From NCBI RefSeq assembly GCF_950023065.1, contig NC_088680.1, forward strand, positions 44,194,559 to 44,258,558: a stretch of 64,000 nucleotides of DNA. The letters are read 5' to 3'. This DNA is from Planococcus citri (Eukaryota; Arthropoda; Insecta; Hemiptera; Pseudococcidae). A program made the position numbers and the translations under genes. This document shows, one piece after another, positions 1 through 14,320 of this stretch. Below the pieces are notes generated by a model that saw only the letters and a list, made by a program, of their open reading frames with translations, did no database searches and was not told the origin of the DNA. The first letter of the stretch is position 1; each line of letters opens with the position of its first letter.

Positions 1-1625
1 AAGTGGTCAAAATTGAGTAGATAAAAACACTTGGAAAGAGCAACAAACAAACGTTGATTTATCATTGAAAAAATCGGACAAAATTTGGAAAAAAAAATGT
101 CAAAAGTTACGAAAGACTAATAAAAAAAACTCATCAAAATTATATAGAAAATTTTTTTATAAAATTATCCATGAAAATTACGAAAAGTTGATGAAATTCA
201 AGCAGAAGTGAACAAAATTCAGAAAAAATTGAAGTTGATAAAAGTAGGTACTCAAACAGAATGTCACAAAAAATTTTTAAATTGATGTAAAAATCACTAA
301 AAATTACCAAAAAATAGTTTTAAACATTTTAAAGAATTAGTTAAAAACAAACAAAACTTGAAGAGAGAAAAAATTTGAGAGAATTACGAAAAATTGATCA
401 AATCCCATCAAAATTAGAATTACGTAAATTTTCACAAAAATCAATTGGAAAATCACAAATCAAAAAAAATTATAAAATTGATTAAAAAATTACTGAAAAT
501 CACTGTAAAAAAACTTATATCATTGTTAATAATATTAAAATTATGTAAAATTGTCATAAAAATAGCAAACCTAAAAAATTTGAGCAAAAACCTCATAAAA
601 AAGCCTAAAAGCCTAAGATATCGAAAAGTTTGTTGAAAATTACGAAAAAGTGATCAAACATCACAAAAACAATGTGAAAAACTCGGAAAAAATATCACAA
701 TAAAGCATTTTGAAAATTGTGTAAAAATCATGAAAAATTGAAGAAACAGAACATTTTGAACAAAATTTTGCCAAAATGGTTAAAATTTGATAAATTTACA
801 CAAAAAATACTTAGAGCTAATGAAATATTGTAAAATTAGAACAAAATCGCATAAAATGCCTAAAAACATCAAAAAAACAAATTTAGACAAAAATCAAAAT
901 AAAAAATAAAAAAATTTAAAAATGACTGAAAATCATTACAAACTGCTTAAAACATTGATAAAATGAAAATTGGAGCAAAAAATCATAAAAGTACCTTAGT
1001 TAGATATTGAAAAAAAGGTGAAAATTACAAATCACTGATTAAATATTATCAAAATGGAATGAAATTTTGAAGAAAAAAAGTCAAATCAAATATCAAAAAA
1101 GTACTCAAAACATTTCAAAAACTAGTTAAATGGGCATAAAAACATCGAAATAGACTTAAGCGTTGGTGAAAGATCCAAAAAATAAATGTGAACAAAACCT
1201 CAAAAAAATTCAACAATATTAAAATGAAAATAAAAGTTGATTCTCGTCGGAATAGAAAAGAAGTTTTGAAAAAATCAACGAAAAATACTTATCTATCACA
1301 AAAAATTCTAAAATTACAGAAAAACAATAATGAAAATAATCAGAAATAGAGAACATTTTAGTACGAACAAAATTCAGCAAAAATTGCTAAAAACATCAAA
1401 AATTGGCTGAAATTGACATAAAAACGTTTAAAAAACTGAAAGTTGATAAAATGTAGCAAAATTTGAGCAAAATAATTATATTGAAAAAGCAGGTTGCTGA
1501 AAATTACGAAAAATTGATCAAACAATATTTCAAGTACATCAAAATGCGACAAAATTTTGAAAAAATTGACTCAAATATCGTAAAATATTGTGAAATTGAC
1601 ATAAAAATCACTGAAAATTACCAAC
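1..1625. repeat. A-rich degenerate repeat array
   Basis: The plus strand is dominated by A with little C or G. Short words such as AAAATTACGAAAAA, TTGATCAAA and CATAAAAAT recur at irregular spacing, as in an old, decayed tandem array. The block ends abruptly near 1625, where ordinary mixed sequence starts. The only long ORF inside is a Lys/Ile-rich product of composition and is not a gene. The array may continue off the left edge. Confidence 0.65.
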
Positions 1626-4250
1626 CTCAGAAATAGAGTCAAGTATGGCGAGGGGGGAGGTCAGGAAAGTGACCTTTCTCATGGTACATATTTTGGGACA
1701 CATACCTACTCCTCATCAAGTTCAACACAGTTTTTTTCAAATCTGTAACTTGTTCAAGACATTTTTCAAAATTATAATTTATGCCTACTTAAAAAATCAC
1801 CAAAAGTAGAAAAAAATCAAATTTTCAATATTAGCTTTTCAGTGTGATATCTTCCAATAGATCATGATCCCCATAATGTTTATAGTTCATCCTCATAAGA
1901 AATATAAGAGGAGGAGGAGGGAGTTGAAATACATTTATAAGAAGATACCTATTCCTTACAATTTTGCATTAAGATATCACGAAGTAAAAATTTCATCACA
2001 TTAAAGATCTCAAAATTTTTTAAAATTTTCATTTATGGTTTGTTTTTTATTCAATTTTTTTATTTAAAAAGCGAGGAACGAACGACACATGCCATTTTCT
2101 ATCAACAGAATCTAAAATAAGAGATCAATCCAACGAATTTTCCGCATTTAAAATTTTCCACTAGAATTAAAGAACCTCCTCCTGGCGCAGTCCACACCTG
2201 ACTATGTAGGGAACCGCACACATCTTAATTAGATTCTCGTTAGCGTGAACCACTTCAGGAAGGAGAAGCGGAGATGGAGATGACATAAAAGTATTTGTAG
2301 ATAAAAATTTATGAATTGTAGCCAAAATTAAATTTCGCACAATCGTCCCTCTTACCCCTCTTCCAACTGGTCGCTTTCGAAGTGCTCGTAACTTACACAT
2401 GTACGTATTAATGTTCACACATATAAATAACGTAAATAATGACCAGGTCATTGTTACCAAATCACGTGATCATGCGGTAATAATTTTCAACCAAATCAAC
2501 CCCCATTTTATATGTAATTCGAGCCAGTTCGTTGGCCTTTTACGTTTACTGGTTATGTTTGGTACATTTAGCATTACGATTACGATCCATAATAATACAT
2601 AATATACAGTAAGACAATAAAGCTCTGTCGTTTATAAAATAGCAAAGCGCAAAAATACGAGTACACGTCGAAGCGACGGATAAATAAAATTTTTCGCACT
2701 GTAGAAAAATACCGTTCGACATGAGTCATGAGTCATACTTCACGTTCGCAAGTTCGACGTGAAAACCAAAAAAAGACGATCGTTGAAAAAAAAAATAACA
2801 AAACAAAGAGACGCGAATTACGACTTATTTGCAATACATATATGCATTGTGTTCAATTGCACTAAACACACAATCTCATTGCGTAATCTTGAAACGTTTC
2901 GTATTACGATGGACTAGTAGTACGACTATAAGAACGTGTTTTTTTTCTTCTTAGATATACGTATTTAAAAAATACATATCTAAAATACCTTTTATCGTTC
3001 GTGTGTACTTTTCGTATCTCGAAAAAAAAATTATATCAAACGACGCGACCATTCAAAATTCAAGGTCGTTTGAGCGAAATGGTTCGATTCGAGGGGGGTT
3101 TGGGGAAGGAGTCGAGGAATTTGAAAATCAATCGGGAAACTTCTGATTCCGGTACATGAATTTTTCGGGCTTTGACATTCTCAGTCAATACTAAGGCAAC
3201 TTTTGAGAGGATTACGCAATCGAATGCGATAAAATGCGAAATTTTCCCCTCTTGTGAATTTTCTTTATCTCGTGATTTTTTTTTAGTCGCACGAAAGTGA
3301 AAAAAAAAATGTAGAAAATTCGTCGATAATTGGAACGGTTCCCGTACAGTACACGTTGTGTATAAAGAATTTTTCAAACAGTTTTATTAAACGAACTTTA
3401 TCTTTGTGCGTGGTTACAGCGTTAAAGTTTGAGCAGACCGCAGACAAGTGGTATCATTATAATATCTAATACGATTTACATCAGCCAACGTGTGATGTGT
3501 AATCATTATCTTGTAAATTACCGCGATTACCCAGTGTTTAAAATATGGTTATTATACAGGATACGCGTCGAATTACTAAATTAACGAACCGCCAAGTTCG
3601 CTATACTATGAAACTTTACATTAGATAATTTTCGCATCGCGAATACATTGTATTTAGCGTTTTTGAATCACATCGGCGCGGCGGCCTGGCCTGGGCTGGG
3701 CCGGACCAGACCGTTCGACTCGGCTCGTTTATTCAATTCTAGTTAATTACGCTCTTTTGATAGTCTCTTGTAATGGCAAAAGCGTATAGAGAAAAGATAA
3801 GAAAATTTGTACGCTTTGTCGACGCAGCAGCATCAAAAGACGACCTTTTGAAGGCTGTTTGGCAGCTTTCTTAATGGGGGTAATTTATCAACGTTTTGAT
3901 TTTGAAGTAATGACTTTATAGGAAGTGTAGAATAGGTTCAGATATTGAAAGATCTGTGATCTGTATAAATTCGAGATTTTTATACGCGTAGAATCTCAAA
4001 GACGAGAGCAAGAACTCGCCCTCAAAAAATTGGGATAGGTATTTGAATTCCAACAATTTTCGAGCTACGTATTTCATTGCAGAGAATACAAAAAAAATCA
4101 AAATCACTAATCACTCAACCTTTCATGCTTCAGTCTCAGTTTAAGATTTGCAAAAATTCGTTTAAAAACTTATTTCTTTTCATAGGAGAATCTCCCCTTC
4201 CCCGAGATCTACTCAGCTGAAATGAACAAGTGGTACAAATTATAATATGC
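1626..4250. other. Gene-free AT-rich sequence
   Basis: No ORF here has convincing coding character or good splice boundaries. The stretch near 3670-3720 is locally GC-rich. It may be distal gene sequence or intergenic DNA of the minus-strand gene seen at 13671-13845, but no exon can be supported. Confidence 0.5.
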
Positions 4251-4255
4251 ATTAC

Positions 4256-5346
4256 CAGGGTGTCTACCAAAATTTAATTCTCAAAAATAGCGACTTTTCG
4301 CGACTTTTAGCGACTTTTTTTTGCGACTTTTAGCGACTTTTTTCAGTTAAAAGTACCCCCCCCCCCCAAAAAAAATTTCCAACGTAAAAATGTTTTTTTT
4401 CAACAGTTCCCACACCCAATTTTTCAACAAAAAAATGGGATTTTTCAATAGTTCCCATGTACCATGAAAAAAAATTTATGAAGAACCTTTTTTAGTTTCC
4501 ATGTGACATAAATAGTCATCCAAATTTTCGAGTTTTTCTTTTTCCTTTTCCATCTACTTAACTTTCTTCAGTTCTAAAATTTCAATTTCTTCGATTGTTC
4601 TTTTTCTAGTCATTTCAACCACTAATTTTTCTTTTTGTTTAAGCGAGAAGATCATTCTTTCACTTCAAAACTTTGAAAGTTGAATGATATTTTTTCAGAA
4701 ATTTCGACGTGTAAAAAGAAAAGAAAACAAGCCCGAGCGAAGCGAGGGCAAAAGCTTTTGAAAATTTGACTTTTGAAAAGTAAAAAAACACGTTTTTCTT
4801 CCATCACGGGCCCTTTCTTTATTGTCGGACCCTCCAGAATGAGCGAGTCCTAGGTAACTCTCGACGGTCCTGCTCCTCCAGCAATCTAACAATAATTTCC
4901 AAAATATTACAATAGGTACATATTTCTAAAAATACACCTACATGGCCCGTACGAACCGAGCCAACTGAGGGCAAAAGCACTGGTAACACGAAAATTCACA
5001 ATTCTCCAGAAGTGAAAAAATATCATTTTTAATGTGAGAAGTCAATTTTTCTATCATCAAGACTCAACGTTTGGCTAAAGAAAACGAAATAATATGCCCG
5101 AGCGAAGCGAGGGCGAAAGCTTTTGAAATTTTGAATTTTTATGATTATTTAAAATGCTAATTTGGCAGTAGCATTAACATTGAATAATAATACGAAAAGT
5201 TTTTAAAATTTGAAGTTTGGACAATTTATAGCGACTTTTTGGTATTTTTAGCGAAAATCGCGACCTTTTAGCGACTTTAGCGCCCTATTTTCAAAATCGC
5301 GACTTTTCGCGACTTTTAACGCTATAGCGACCTGGTAGACACCCTG
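4256..5346. mobile_element. Non-autonomous DNA transposon, CAGGGTGTCTACC TIR family
   Basis: A 1091 bp element starts with CAGGGTGTCTACCA and ends with its reverse complement (14 bp terminal inverted repeats). It is flanked on both sides by the 5 bp duplication ATTAC (4251-4255 and 5347-5351). Both ends carry many direct copies of AGCGACTTTT, which look like subterminal transposase-binding repeats. A direct repeat beginning GCCCGAGCGAAGCGAGGGC occurs at 4731-4770 and 5096-5135. No transposase ORF is present, so it would need to be mobilised in trans. The superfamily is not clear: the CAGGG ends suggest hAT, but the target duplication is 5 bp and not 8 bp. Confidence 0.8.
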
Positions 5347-5351
5347 ATTAC

Positions 5352-8300
5352 CGTCCAATCAATTTCTAACAATTATTCAAATTTCTAAGCATTTTTAAAC
5401 GAAAATAGATATTAAAAACTGAAAAAAATTGAGCACATAAGACGATGAGAAACATTATTATAGAAAAGACTGGAAAAAAAGGATCGTTTAACATAACGCA
5501 ATAACATTTGGATGAAAATGTGTCGATAGAACTCTACGCAATTTTTATATCAAGTTTTCAAACTATGAGTTTCATAGAAAAAATGAATCATCTGAAAAAA
5601 TGATGAAATTGTGGCGTAACCGATGACGAAATACTTGACGTATTTTTCTTTGAAAATGAATAGACCTAAAAACATTTCTAAAAACTCAAAAACAACTTCA
5701 GTAACTTGAAATGTTCCAAAAAAAAGGAGAGGAACAAAAAAAAAAATTAAAACCATAATTTTATCAAACAAAAATTATATGATCCCAATGTTGGTAATTT
5801 TATGAAAATTTCAAGCAACTGAAACACCTATTTTTTCCAAGCTAATGGGGAAAACTCAGAAAATCGAATATAAAAAAATAAAGTACCTACATGTAGGCAG
5901 TAAGTAGGTACCGACTTTTGAAAAAAAAAGTTTAATGAAGAATGAAGATTTCTTCTAACAAAATATTTGTAAAGAAATGATTTTTCCAAATCATCTTGCA
6001 AATAAACACCCTAAAAAAAATTAAAAATTAAAAAAAAATTGAATAAAATTTATAACAAGAAAAAAATGACAATTCCATCAGAAAAAAAATATGACAATAA
6101 GCGTTATAAAAGATTGAAAAGGATTTTTTTTTTATATTAATGAAAAAAATTGATAAAGCAAGAAATCTACACACCTTTTTCAACTGAAAAAATATCGAAA
6201 TTCAGTTTGAAAAATGATATTTTGTAGAAGGGCGAACATTCTAAACAACATAAACAAAACAAAACAAATTCTAGCTGCACAGGGTGTCCAAGAATATTGG
6301 ACATGATAAAATGAAAAATCTAACCAAAAAAGAGAGGAAAACCTCACAACTCACAAGGGAATCTCTTAAGGTGTCACCTTCCGATTTGAACGGGACCGTG
6401 ATTTCTGAAAAGAGCATGGTCTAAACCCCCCCCCCAAAAAAAAAAATTCCCCCAACTTCATTTTTCGTTTTTTGGCAAACGTTTGAAAATTCGAAATTGA
6501 CTGTTTTTAGTGATTTTTGCTTGTTTTAAAAAAAGTGCGTACTTGATCAGTAAAATAAATCCTTAAACTGATATTAATAACACAAATCCAAATTTCACAA
6601 TTCCCAGCCATTCTGGAGCCTTTAGCTAGATTTGTCAATTTCTCCAGAATTTTGAATATGTGTTGCACTCGACCTGTTTAACGAGTTTATCCACATTTGA
6701 GCCGATTTTGAGAGTGACACTTCAAGAGTGGTTTTTGACCAGCTTTTTTCGTAATAAAAATATCCAAAAAATCAAACGTTTCTCGTCTGCGAGGAAATTT
6801 TTGAAATCAAGATCAAAAAGAAGAAGAAAAACAAAAAGAATTCAAAAAATGTATTTTTTTTTTTTAAACAGTGAATTTACAATTCATGTTTACCCAAAAA
6901 CAATTGAAAAATTGCATGTTTATCACAGATAATGACAAGTTTTTAAAAAACTTAAAAATAATGTCAATTTTAGAATATTTTTTGGGCAGAATGTTTTGCC
7001 CCCGCCCCATCCTATTGACGGGGGGAGGGGGTAAATGACACTTGATATTTGGTAAGAATTTTGAAAACCCAAACCTTTTTGTAATCATTCAAAAAAACAA
7101 AAAAAACACAACAGGTAGTTTTGAAAAATTCCAAACAATTACAGTACCTACTACCTACCTACAAAAAAAGTAATAAAATTCTATCATTGATGAAAATTAT
7201 AAAACCCATATTTCGCTAAAAACGTTAATAAATTAGGGTATTTTCATGTAAAAGCTTAAGAAAAAATAAAATCTAATTTGTTCATTTTAGTTTTTCCCAC
7301 ATTTTTTTAATAAGCTACCCAAAAATGAATTCATGAGCCAAGACAAGAGTAAAAACTTTTCATTCAAGTAAAAAATTGTTTCATTTCATCATCCAACCTT
7401 TTCCTTTTTTTTTTTTTTTTTTTTTGAAATTTTAGACACATCAAAATATTTTATCAAGTAGACATCTCATGCAGAAAGCATAGGTAATTTGTACGTAGCA
7501 TTCCCTCCCTAAACAACAATAATTTTAAATCTTAATGTCCCAATCATTTTTCATGAGAGAGATCAAAAAATTCGAAGATTTTTTTTGATAGGTTAATATT
7601 TTTTTTTTTGGAAATAGAAAATTTAAACAAACTTATAATCCCTCCTCCAATCGTTTTTCATTCAAACAGACTACGTATTTGTTGCTATAGTTATATGAAT
7701 GATCCTCAAGGGCTAAAGGAAGAGATATTTTAAATTTAAAAATTGATTTCTTTTTCAAAATCCAAAATAAGCGTAGGTATCTAATTTCAATTCGAGAAAA
7801 TAGGAAACAAGTTATTCATTGCATCTAACCATGAAAGAGAGAAGAATTTCTTCTTTACCTTGTATATAATTTTACTGAGAGTTTCGAATGAAAAAATACA
7901 CGATTTTCTTTTAGCTTATTTTCTGAATTCAAAATTTTGTAGCTGGGCATTTACGAAGCCTCGCTCTCCTTCTAAAAATTTGTATAAATGAGCTATTTGA
8001 AAACTGGTTATTTTTACTAATCACTGATCGAGTAGTTTTGACATCTCTTAATTACTTCAGAAAATTTATGCATTACTTTCAGACCCTTTCGACTATAGCT
8101 TTTACTTCAAACTTTCATCGTCTCTTATATCGTATTTCGCAAATAACAGTGAAAATGAATCAAAATGCCAAGAGGGCAAAGTGTAATCAGGTTAATTACA
8201 CAATCAACCTCAAGTTCCCCATTCTATCATACCAAAAGCCCATTTAGAATGTAAATACTTAAAGACTCTACAGTAGACTCGATATAAAGACATATCCTAC

Positions 8301-11300
8301 ACTTAAAATAGACCAAGCTCATCGAGTCGTCGCAACGCAACCTATGTAATTAAAAAAGAGAGGGAAAAAATGCAAATTTTCGTAATCGTAAGTGAGAGTC
8401 CACAATATTATACATTTTACCAATTACCCACACGTATTGACTGGTGTGGTGTCATTTAAACATCGTCGTGAAAAGACGCATTAATTAAAAGCACCATAAG
8501 ACCAAGCAAGCTGCACTTTGATACGAAAAAAAAATCGATTCTTTGACATGTCAAGTCACATATTATCCTTTGTACCAGCTTCAGCTTTGGAACTAGTTCC
8601 AAAGTGGAAACCACCGCTATTCGTTACATTAAGGTATTTTGTGTAAAGAACTCGAAAAAATTTCTTCGGAAAAAATGTGTATAAGTCTGAAATTTTTCTC
8701 TTTTTTACGTCGTAGTCATGATAAACGCACGTGTTTGTAATCTGTTGATTAAAAATTCAGCTAAAAATGAACCGGTTCTCGAACTTATACGACTCGTTAG
8801 GAATGAAATTTTACGTGAATGAAATTACAACTAGTCGTACCTAGGTCCTACGTAGAATATTTTTTTGATAATTAAATTTTTTTGTTCGAATAGTCTATCG
8901 GCATTGATAGTTAATCGAAGAAGAAAAATTACTGGTGTGGCTAAAAATACCATACTTAAGACTGGAAAATATTATGCTACATCGATGTGTTTTCTTTCTT
9001 CAAGATATTTTTTTCGTACCAATTTAATATTAAAATACGAATGTTCGAATATTTTATCAGAGAGTTTTTATTTTTAATCACACATTTTTCAAATATACAC
9101 GAATTTAAAAATATACTATCTCTTTACTCTTTCAGAAGGCCGAATTGCACTGCTTTGCTGTGCTTATCGATGACTCGGCCGAGACCGAATCAACACGTAA
9201 AACTAGTAAAAATAACGTTCTTTATCGTAACGCGAACTCGAATCGATAAGAGAAATTAGAATAGGACAGTTTTAATTAGAATCACAATTTGCATATAATT
9301 TTACGATTCAATTTCTCCTGCTTTTGTGAGCTAATTTTTTCCTTTATCTTCGTAGTACATACAATAATACGTATTCACAAAAATAAGTAGGAACTTGGAA
9401 TCGCGTTTATTTGAGGCCGCATCAAAACACGAAAGGAGCGTTAACCGCGAAAAATACACGGTAAATATTTACCTCGTTTATTCCATCTTGCCTTGCTTCT
9501 CGATTGTAAACAATTTAAAAGGTAGCGTGTGGTATGGTGTAGGTAAACTCGTATATATTGTGCGTAAATAACGTCACGAGAGGACGTGATTTCGCGTTGA
9601 AGAGAAAATTTCTCCATTACTCACGTGGAAAAAAGCGTATAGAGGGGAAAGCTTTTATGGATATTTTGTAGTGTGTCGATATGGCAAAAGCACGTTGTAT
9701 CTACGGGTAACATTCGATCGATATAGTCGAGTGTTTTTACGACCAAAAAAAAACAGCAAAAATTTCAGGTGTGTGTGTTTTTTTAATGAAGAGAATTTGT
9801 TAATAATGAAAATTTCGAGGGTGTAATTCGAGTATAAAAAGACAACCAAATGCGAGAGTTCGTGTGGGACTGTTTCAGCAGTTTAGGTTGCTTAGATTGA
9901 AAATACGAGAGATGAAAATGTGTAAAGGAAGTAGGGTAATGAGATATTTGTAACATGTGAGAGACGAAGATTTCATTTTATGGACTTTTCAAATGAAATT
10001 TTCAGTTTACACGGTATGATATTCGCAGAGCAAAAATGGTAAAAAACATTGAAGCAGATCTTTTTATCAGAAAAACACACGAACGCGAGAATATCATTGT
10101 AGAATTTCATCTATTTTCTACACGATGATATTTTTTCTTTCATTTCAAGCGTAAAATCCTGTATTAGACCGCATCCAATACAAACCAGGATATTTCAAAA
10201 TTATTTTACGATTCATAAAATGGGGTAAAATATAGATTATCAGGTCAGTTCCACATTTTTCAGATTCCTTCTCTTCTTCTCCTAACATACAAAATAAACT
10301 TCTAATTACTAAAAAAAAAAAAAAGAATAACCCTATAAAACAATAAACAGGGTTGAGCAAACTCTTTTTCAAAATGAATCAAATCTTCTTCAGTCGATTC
10401 AACTCACTTTGAAAAGAGTTAAAAATAGACTACCTCAACTCTTTTTAAAAAAGAGTTGAACTCTGAATTGATAACTCTTTCTAAGGAATTCGATTCTTTT
10501 CAAATCTTTTTGAACTATTTTCTACAATTAAAAAAAAAATAATTTTTCAATTTGCATTGTAAATAATTATAAATCCTTAACCGAAGGACTTCTAGAAAAA
10601 TTTCCAAATAAGAACGCAAGGCTTCTGCACGAAATTCGTCGAAATTCCTCCCCCCCCCCCGAACTAAAAGACTGCCTATTGGCGAAAAAATATAGAAATT
10701 ACATAATATTATGACGTCCATGCTCAAATTCTAAAAATCCAATTCCTTAAAATATCAGTCATGATTTTGCTTTTGCTTCTTAAGATAGATGTTCCTACAT
10801 TTTTGAAACAATTGTCTAAAAAAAATGAAAGAAAAAAAATTATGAATTCAGTAAAAGTTGTAAAATTTAAATAAAACTCAATTTCAAATTTCGCCAAAAT
10901 TTTTTAAAAGCGAATTTACACAATTTTTATTGTTTTCAAAAATATTGGTCGACTCCCCCCACCCCTCTCTTCAGCCTATTCAAGTGCCTAATGACCAAAG
11001 TACGATTTATTTTCTAATTTAAGAATCAGAAAAATATATCTATCACGTAGACGAATTATAAAATTTTCGAGCACATAAGCACCCCCCCCCCCACATTGGG
11101 CTTCATGTCGAACAAAATTATTCGCCAATGTTTATTTTACATGAATTTTTAATACTTATTTAAGATCAGAAAAATCAACAGTACCAGTGATTTTTTTGAA
11201 AATATTTTTGCTTTAAAATAACCAGAACCCTCCCTCCTCCCGCAGCCATTCAGATCCAAATTGTATCATAATGGAACAAGTGCGCATATATTTTATGGAG

Positions 11301-13670
11301 TAAAAAAAAATCATTTAAAAAATTTTAAAGTTGGAAAAAAAAGTTTTTACAACGCCACCTAGCTATTTTTGGACGCTTTCAGGTGTAAAGACTACTGGAG
11401 AGTGAAGATAGGGCAGGAACATGACCCGGAGCAACTCGTACTTCTGGGTCTATCAAAACTGGATTTCAACTTGGAAAATACATTCAAATTAGAAAAAAAT
11501 AATCATTACACAATTTTAAAAAGTTAACGGAATCAACAAATTCAAAAAGAGAAGCCTTAAAGCAAAGCACTTTTGATCAGAAAAGTTGAAAATATTTGCA
11601 AGCAGAGTCAGATAAATTATATTTTTTTGAAAAAAAAGGTGAACATTTTAATGATTTTTGATTCCTGATTTCAGACAATTTTCTTCCAAGTGTCTTTTAA
11701 TTCCTTCCTCAAAACAGAAAAAAAGGGGTCAATGCCAATTTTTGACATCTTAGAGAAAACTGGAACAACTGCATCAAATTGACTTCCTACACGAAATCCT
11801 TACATTAAGTAGCCTATTTCTAAAAATAAATCTCGACCAAAATAATCCTCCCAGGTGGATATTTTGAAACCCAGTGAAACAAAAAATACACACTCGTAAA
11901 CCATTATAGCCAAGATTTGTGATACGTTTACGCTATTTTAACAGAATCTAACCCCTTTTAAAACCGATGAAGAATAATAAACTTTCATTCGCACGAAAAG
12001 AACACCACACAAGTAGGTAAACGAATGAGCAATTACACATTTTATGACAATAATAACCAATTTTACGCGACAAAATTAAATTTACGCTTGGTTTGTTTAA
12101 CGACAATTTTTCAAATTGAATCAACGTTGAAATAATTCCATTCCGTTATAAAAAAAGTTCTTTTCATCACTTCCTTCTTTCCATTCCAAAAATATCTCAT
12201 CGAACACTCAACTCGAAAATTTCGGTTCATAAGTCAAAAACAGAAACAACAATAACCAAAATAAATAATGAAAGGTAAACGATCAACTTTTCCTATCACA
12301 ATAAGAGACATCCCTGAAAAAACATTTTCAACGATTTCTCATCCCTTCGTACACGTATTTGCCTTCAAGGTGTTCGAATAAGCTTATGCCAGAGTTTTCA
12401 TTTTTTTTGCCCTTTTTTTCCTCCACACGAATCGTTTAAAGCGAAAACGTCGTATTTGACTCGATGTTCCATTCGAGCACACCGATGAAAAAATAAATAC
12501 TTATCCGTGCGAGAAAAAAAAAATATGAAAAAAACACAGTCGACCATTATGGTTCACTCAACCCAGGGATTAGCGTAAATGAAAGGGTAGTCTGGGTATC
12601 GAGATCGATTCTCTGTATTCAGCCACACGTGTCTGGGGGTATGCTTTCAATTTCATACATTTTTCCTGTGTGTGTGTAGTTGTTGTCGTTGCCCAGCAAA
12701 GGCGAATTTTCCGGGTAACGTCCTCGCGTTTAATGAACCTTGTTCATGCATAAGAGAAAAATACCCTGCAATCATTTCATCGCATCTTTCGTAATTTTTC
12801 CAACAGTTCGGTCGCGAGTGAAATCACTCTCCTTAAACCTGCTGATCTAGTAAGATTATATCTATACAAATTGTTTGCAAACAGATTAGTTTAATTCGCC
12901 ATACTTATTGGAAAACCAGTCGCTACGATCGCGCGGGCAATAACCTACCGCACTAAAATACGCGTAGTGGAAGAAGACAAAGTGGCTGGCGTTGGGTTAA
13001 CGAGTATTATGTACCATTTGGTCACGTGATAAGCACCGCATACGCATAATGGACAATTTTATGCATTTCGAGGATACATACAGAGGTGAAAGCAATGATC
13101 CAACGACTCAGCTTCTCGCGAGTCGGAGTAGCGTCAAAGGTACGAACTGTACATACGTGCTCAAAGTCGCGTTTCATACACTCGATCGTCGATCTTCTTC
13201 ACGGGGGAAACTGGTTTACTGGTTTGTTGATCTAAATAGTCGGCGAGCCACGCATCGTGGCTGGAGAGAGAAAAATCTCAACCAACCAGTTTCCTTGTGT
13301 ACAACGAGTCGAGTTTCGATTCCCAATGAGTTAAATAAATAGAATTCATTTAGTTTTATCTATTATTATTAGAAGTAACTCGTGTTCATATACCTACATA
13401 CATCGGGTTAAAAATAACTCGAATCCCCATTGGAGACTTATTAAAACGCTACCTACGTTCGCCGAGAAGTGAATGCAAGGCATCCTACTACATATTTAAG
13501 AATTTAGCGAACGTAGGTATGGAAATATATACGGTGTTCTACTTGACGTAATATACTCGTATGTACGTACATACAAACGAATACCTATACTCCTACACCT
13601 AATCCACTAACCTAATCGACAAGCTATGCCTGCTATCAAGGCAAATAAGTACAATATCTTGATCACTTAC
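5352..13670. other. Gene-free AT-rich sequence with homopolymer tracts
   Basis: No exon or RNA gene can be supported. The region has long A, T and C runs (for example near 6427, 7400, 10650 and 11082), an isolated CAGGGTGTCC end-like word near 6279, and a repeat segment at 10351-10458. A 97-codon plus-strand ORF at 13049-13342 has no recognisable domain or splice context. Confidence 0.5.
10351..10458. repeat. Dispersed repeat copy with palindromic CAACTCTTTTT core
   Basis: The segment 10351-10407 is similar, in reverse orientation, to 45297-45359. Both carry a GTTGAGCAAACTCTTTTTC-like word followed by a GATTCAACTCA-like word. Immediately beyond it, 10436-10458 is a near-perfect palindrome with arms CAACTCTTTT and AAAAGAGTTG. 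This points to a small dispersed repeat with foldback capacity. No target duplication was resolved. Confidence 0.5.
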
Positions 13671-13845
13671 CTTCCTTTGAGAGAAGCTACATTTGAAGAT
13701 GCTCTAGAAATTCTTGCAGAGGACTGGTTACTGTCACGTTGGGCTTCTTTTAGTAATCTTAAATATTCTTCACCGGCTGAGACGAAAGGAGGTGTCACAC
13801 GGCCTGGGCTATGCAGACAATGAGAGTGTAAATCGACCCACGATT
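13671..13845 (-). CDS. Internal coding exon of a large unidentified gene
   Basis: On the minus strand a good acceptor (TTTTTGTGTTACAG) ends at 13846. The exon then stays open for 175 nt and ends in AAAGGAAG followed by the donor GTAAGTGATC. It encodes about 58 residues beginning SWVDLHSHC, followed by a Pro/Val stretch (GRVTPPFVSAGEEY), a charged helix (LRLLKEAQRDSN) and a Ser-rich tail (ARISRASSNVASLKG). The biased composition and excellent boundaries indicate real coding sequence. The entry phase (one base needed before AA) matches the exon ending at 43121, so the joint codon would be GAA. The exit phase is 2, so at least one more exon must lie below 13671, probably outside the window. I do not recognise the family. 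Confidence 0.65.
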
Positions 13846-14116
13846 CTGTAACACAAAAATACACGCGAAATTAAAATAATGCCGTAAAATGGGCAATGGA
13901 TGTTGAAATATTAAGATCGAGTAAAAATACAAAAATTGAGGAGGGCGACTCAAAATTTCAAAGCGTGGGTCTTTGTTGAAAATTATTGTAATTTGGAATG
14001 AAATGAAAAATCGCAACTCTTCTTTATTTGATTTTCTAAAGATATTCACCATGTCCTGATCCGAGATGCAACAATAAGAGATTTTCAAAGTGATACAAAT
14101 TATGTTGACGAGGCCC

Positions 14117-14131
14117 GGGGGGGGGGGGGGG
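14117..14131 (+). repeat. Homopolymeric G tract (15 G)
   Basis: A run of 15 G follows GGCCC. It is the longest G run noticed in the window and stands out from the AT-rich surroundings. Confidence 0.9.
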
Positions 14132-14320
14132 TAAAGTATCTTCTGCGAGAGAAAGCATTGAATCCTTCGATGAATCATGGATAGGTATGTTTTTTTTTTC
14201 AAATCAGAGATGAATATCATTCAAAGGAAATCTATGGGACTTAACAAAGCTTAAAAAGTTATGGCTAAACGTCAGAAAGTTATTTTTGAAAGTTTGAAGA
14301 TATTTTGAACTTTGAAACAA

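Noticed and set aside
445..636. Lys/Ile-rich ORF in the A-rich block
   Set aside because: The composition is fully explained by A-rich DNA.
6275..6310. CAGGGTGTCC word resembling the TIR family end
   Set aside because: No matching inverted end or target duplication was found nearby, so it is not called as an element.
13290..13345. tRNA-like TTTCGATTCCC word
   Set aside because: It resembles a polymerase III B-box, but the flanking stems needed for a tRNA cannot be formed.
13626..13823. 65-codon plus-strand ORF
   Set aside because: It is the antisense shadow of the minus-strand exon at 13671-13845, which has consensus splice sites.
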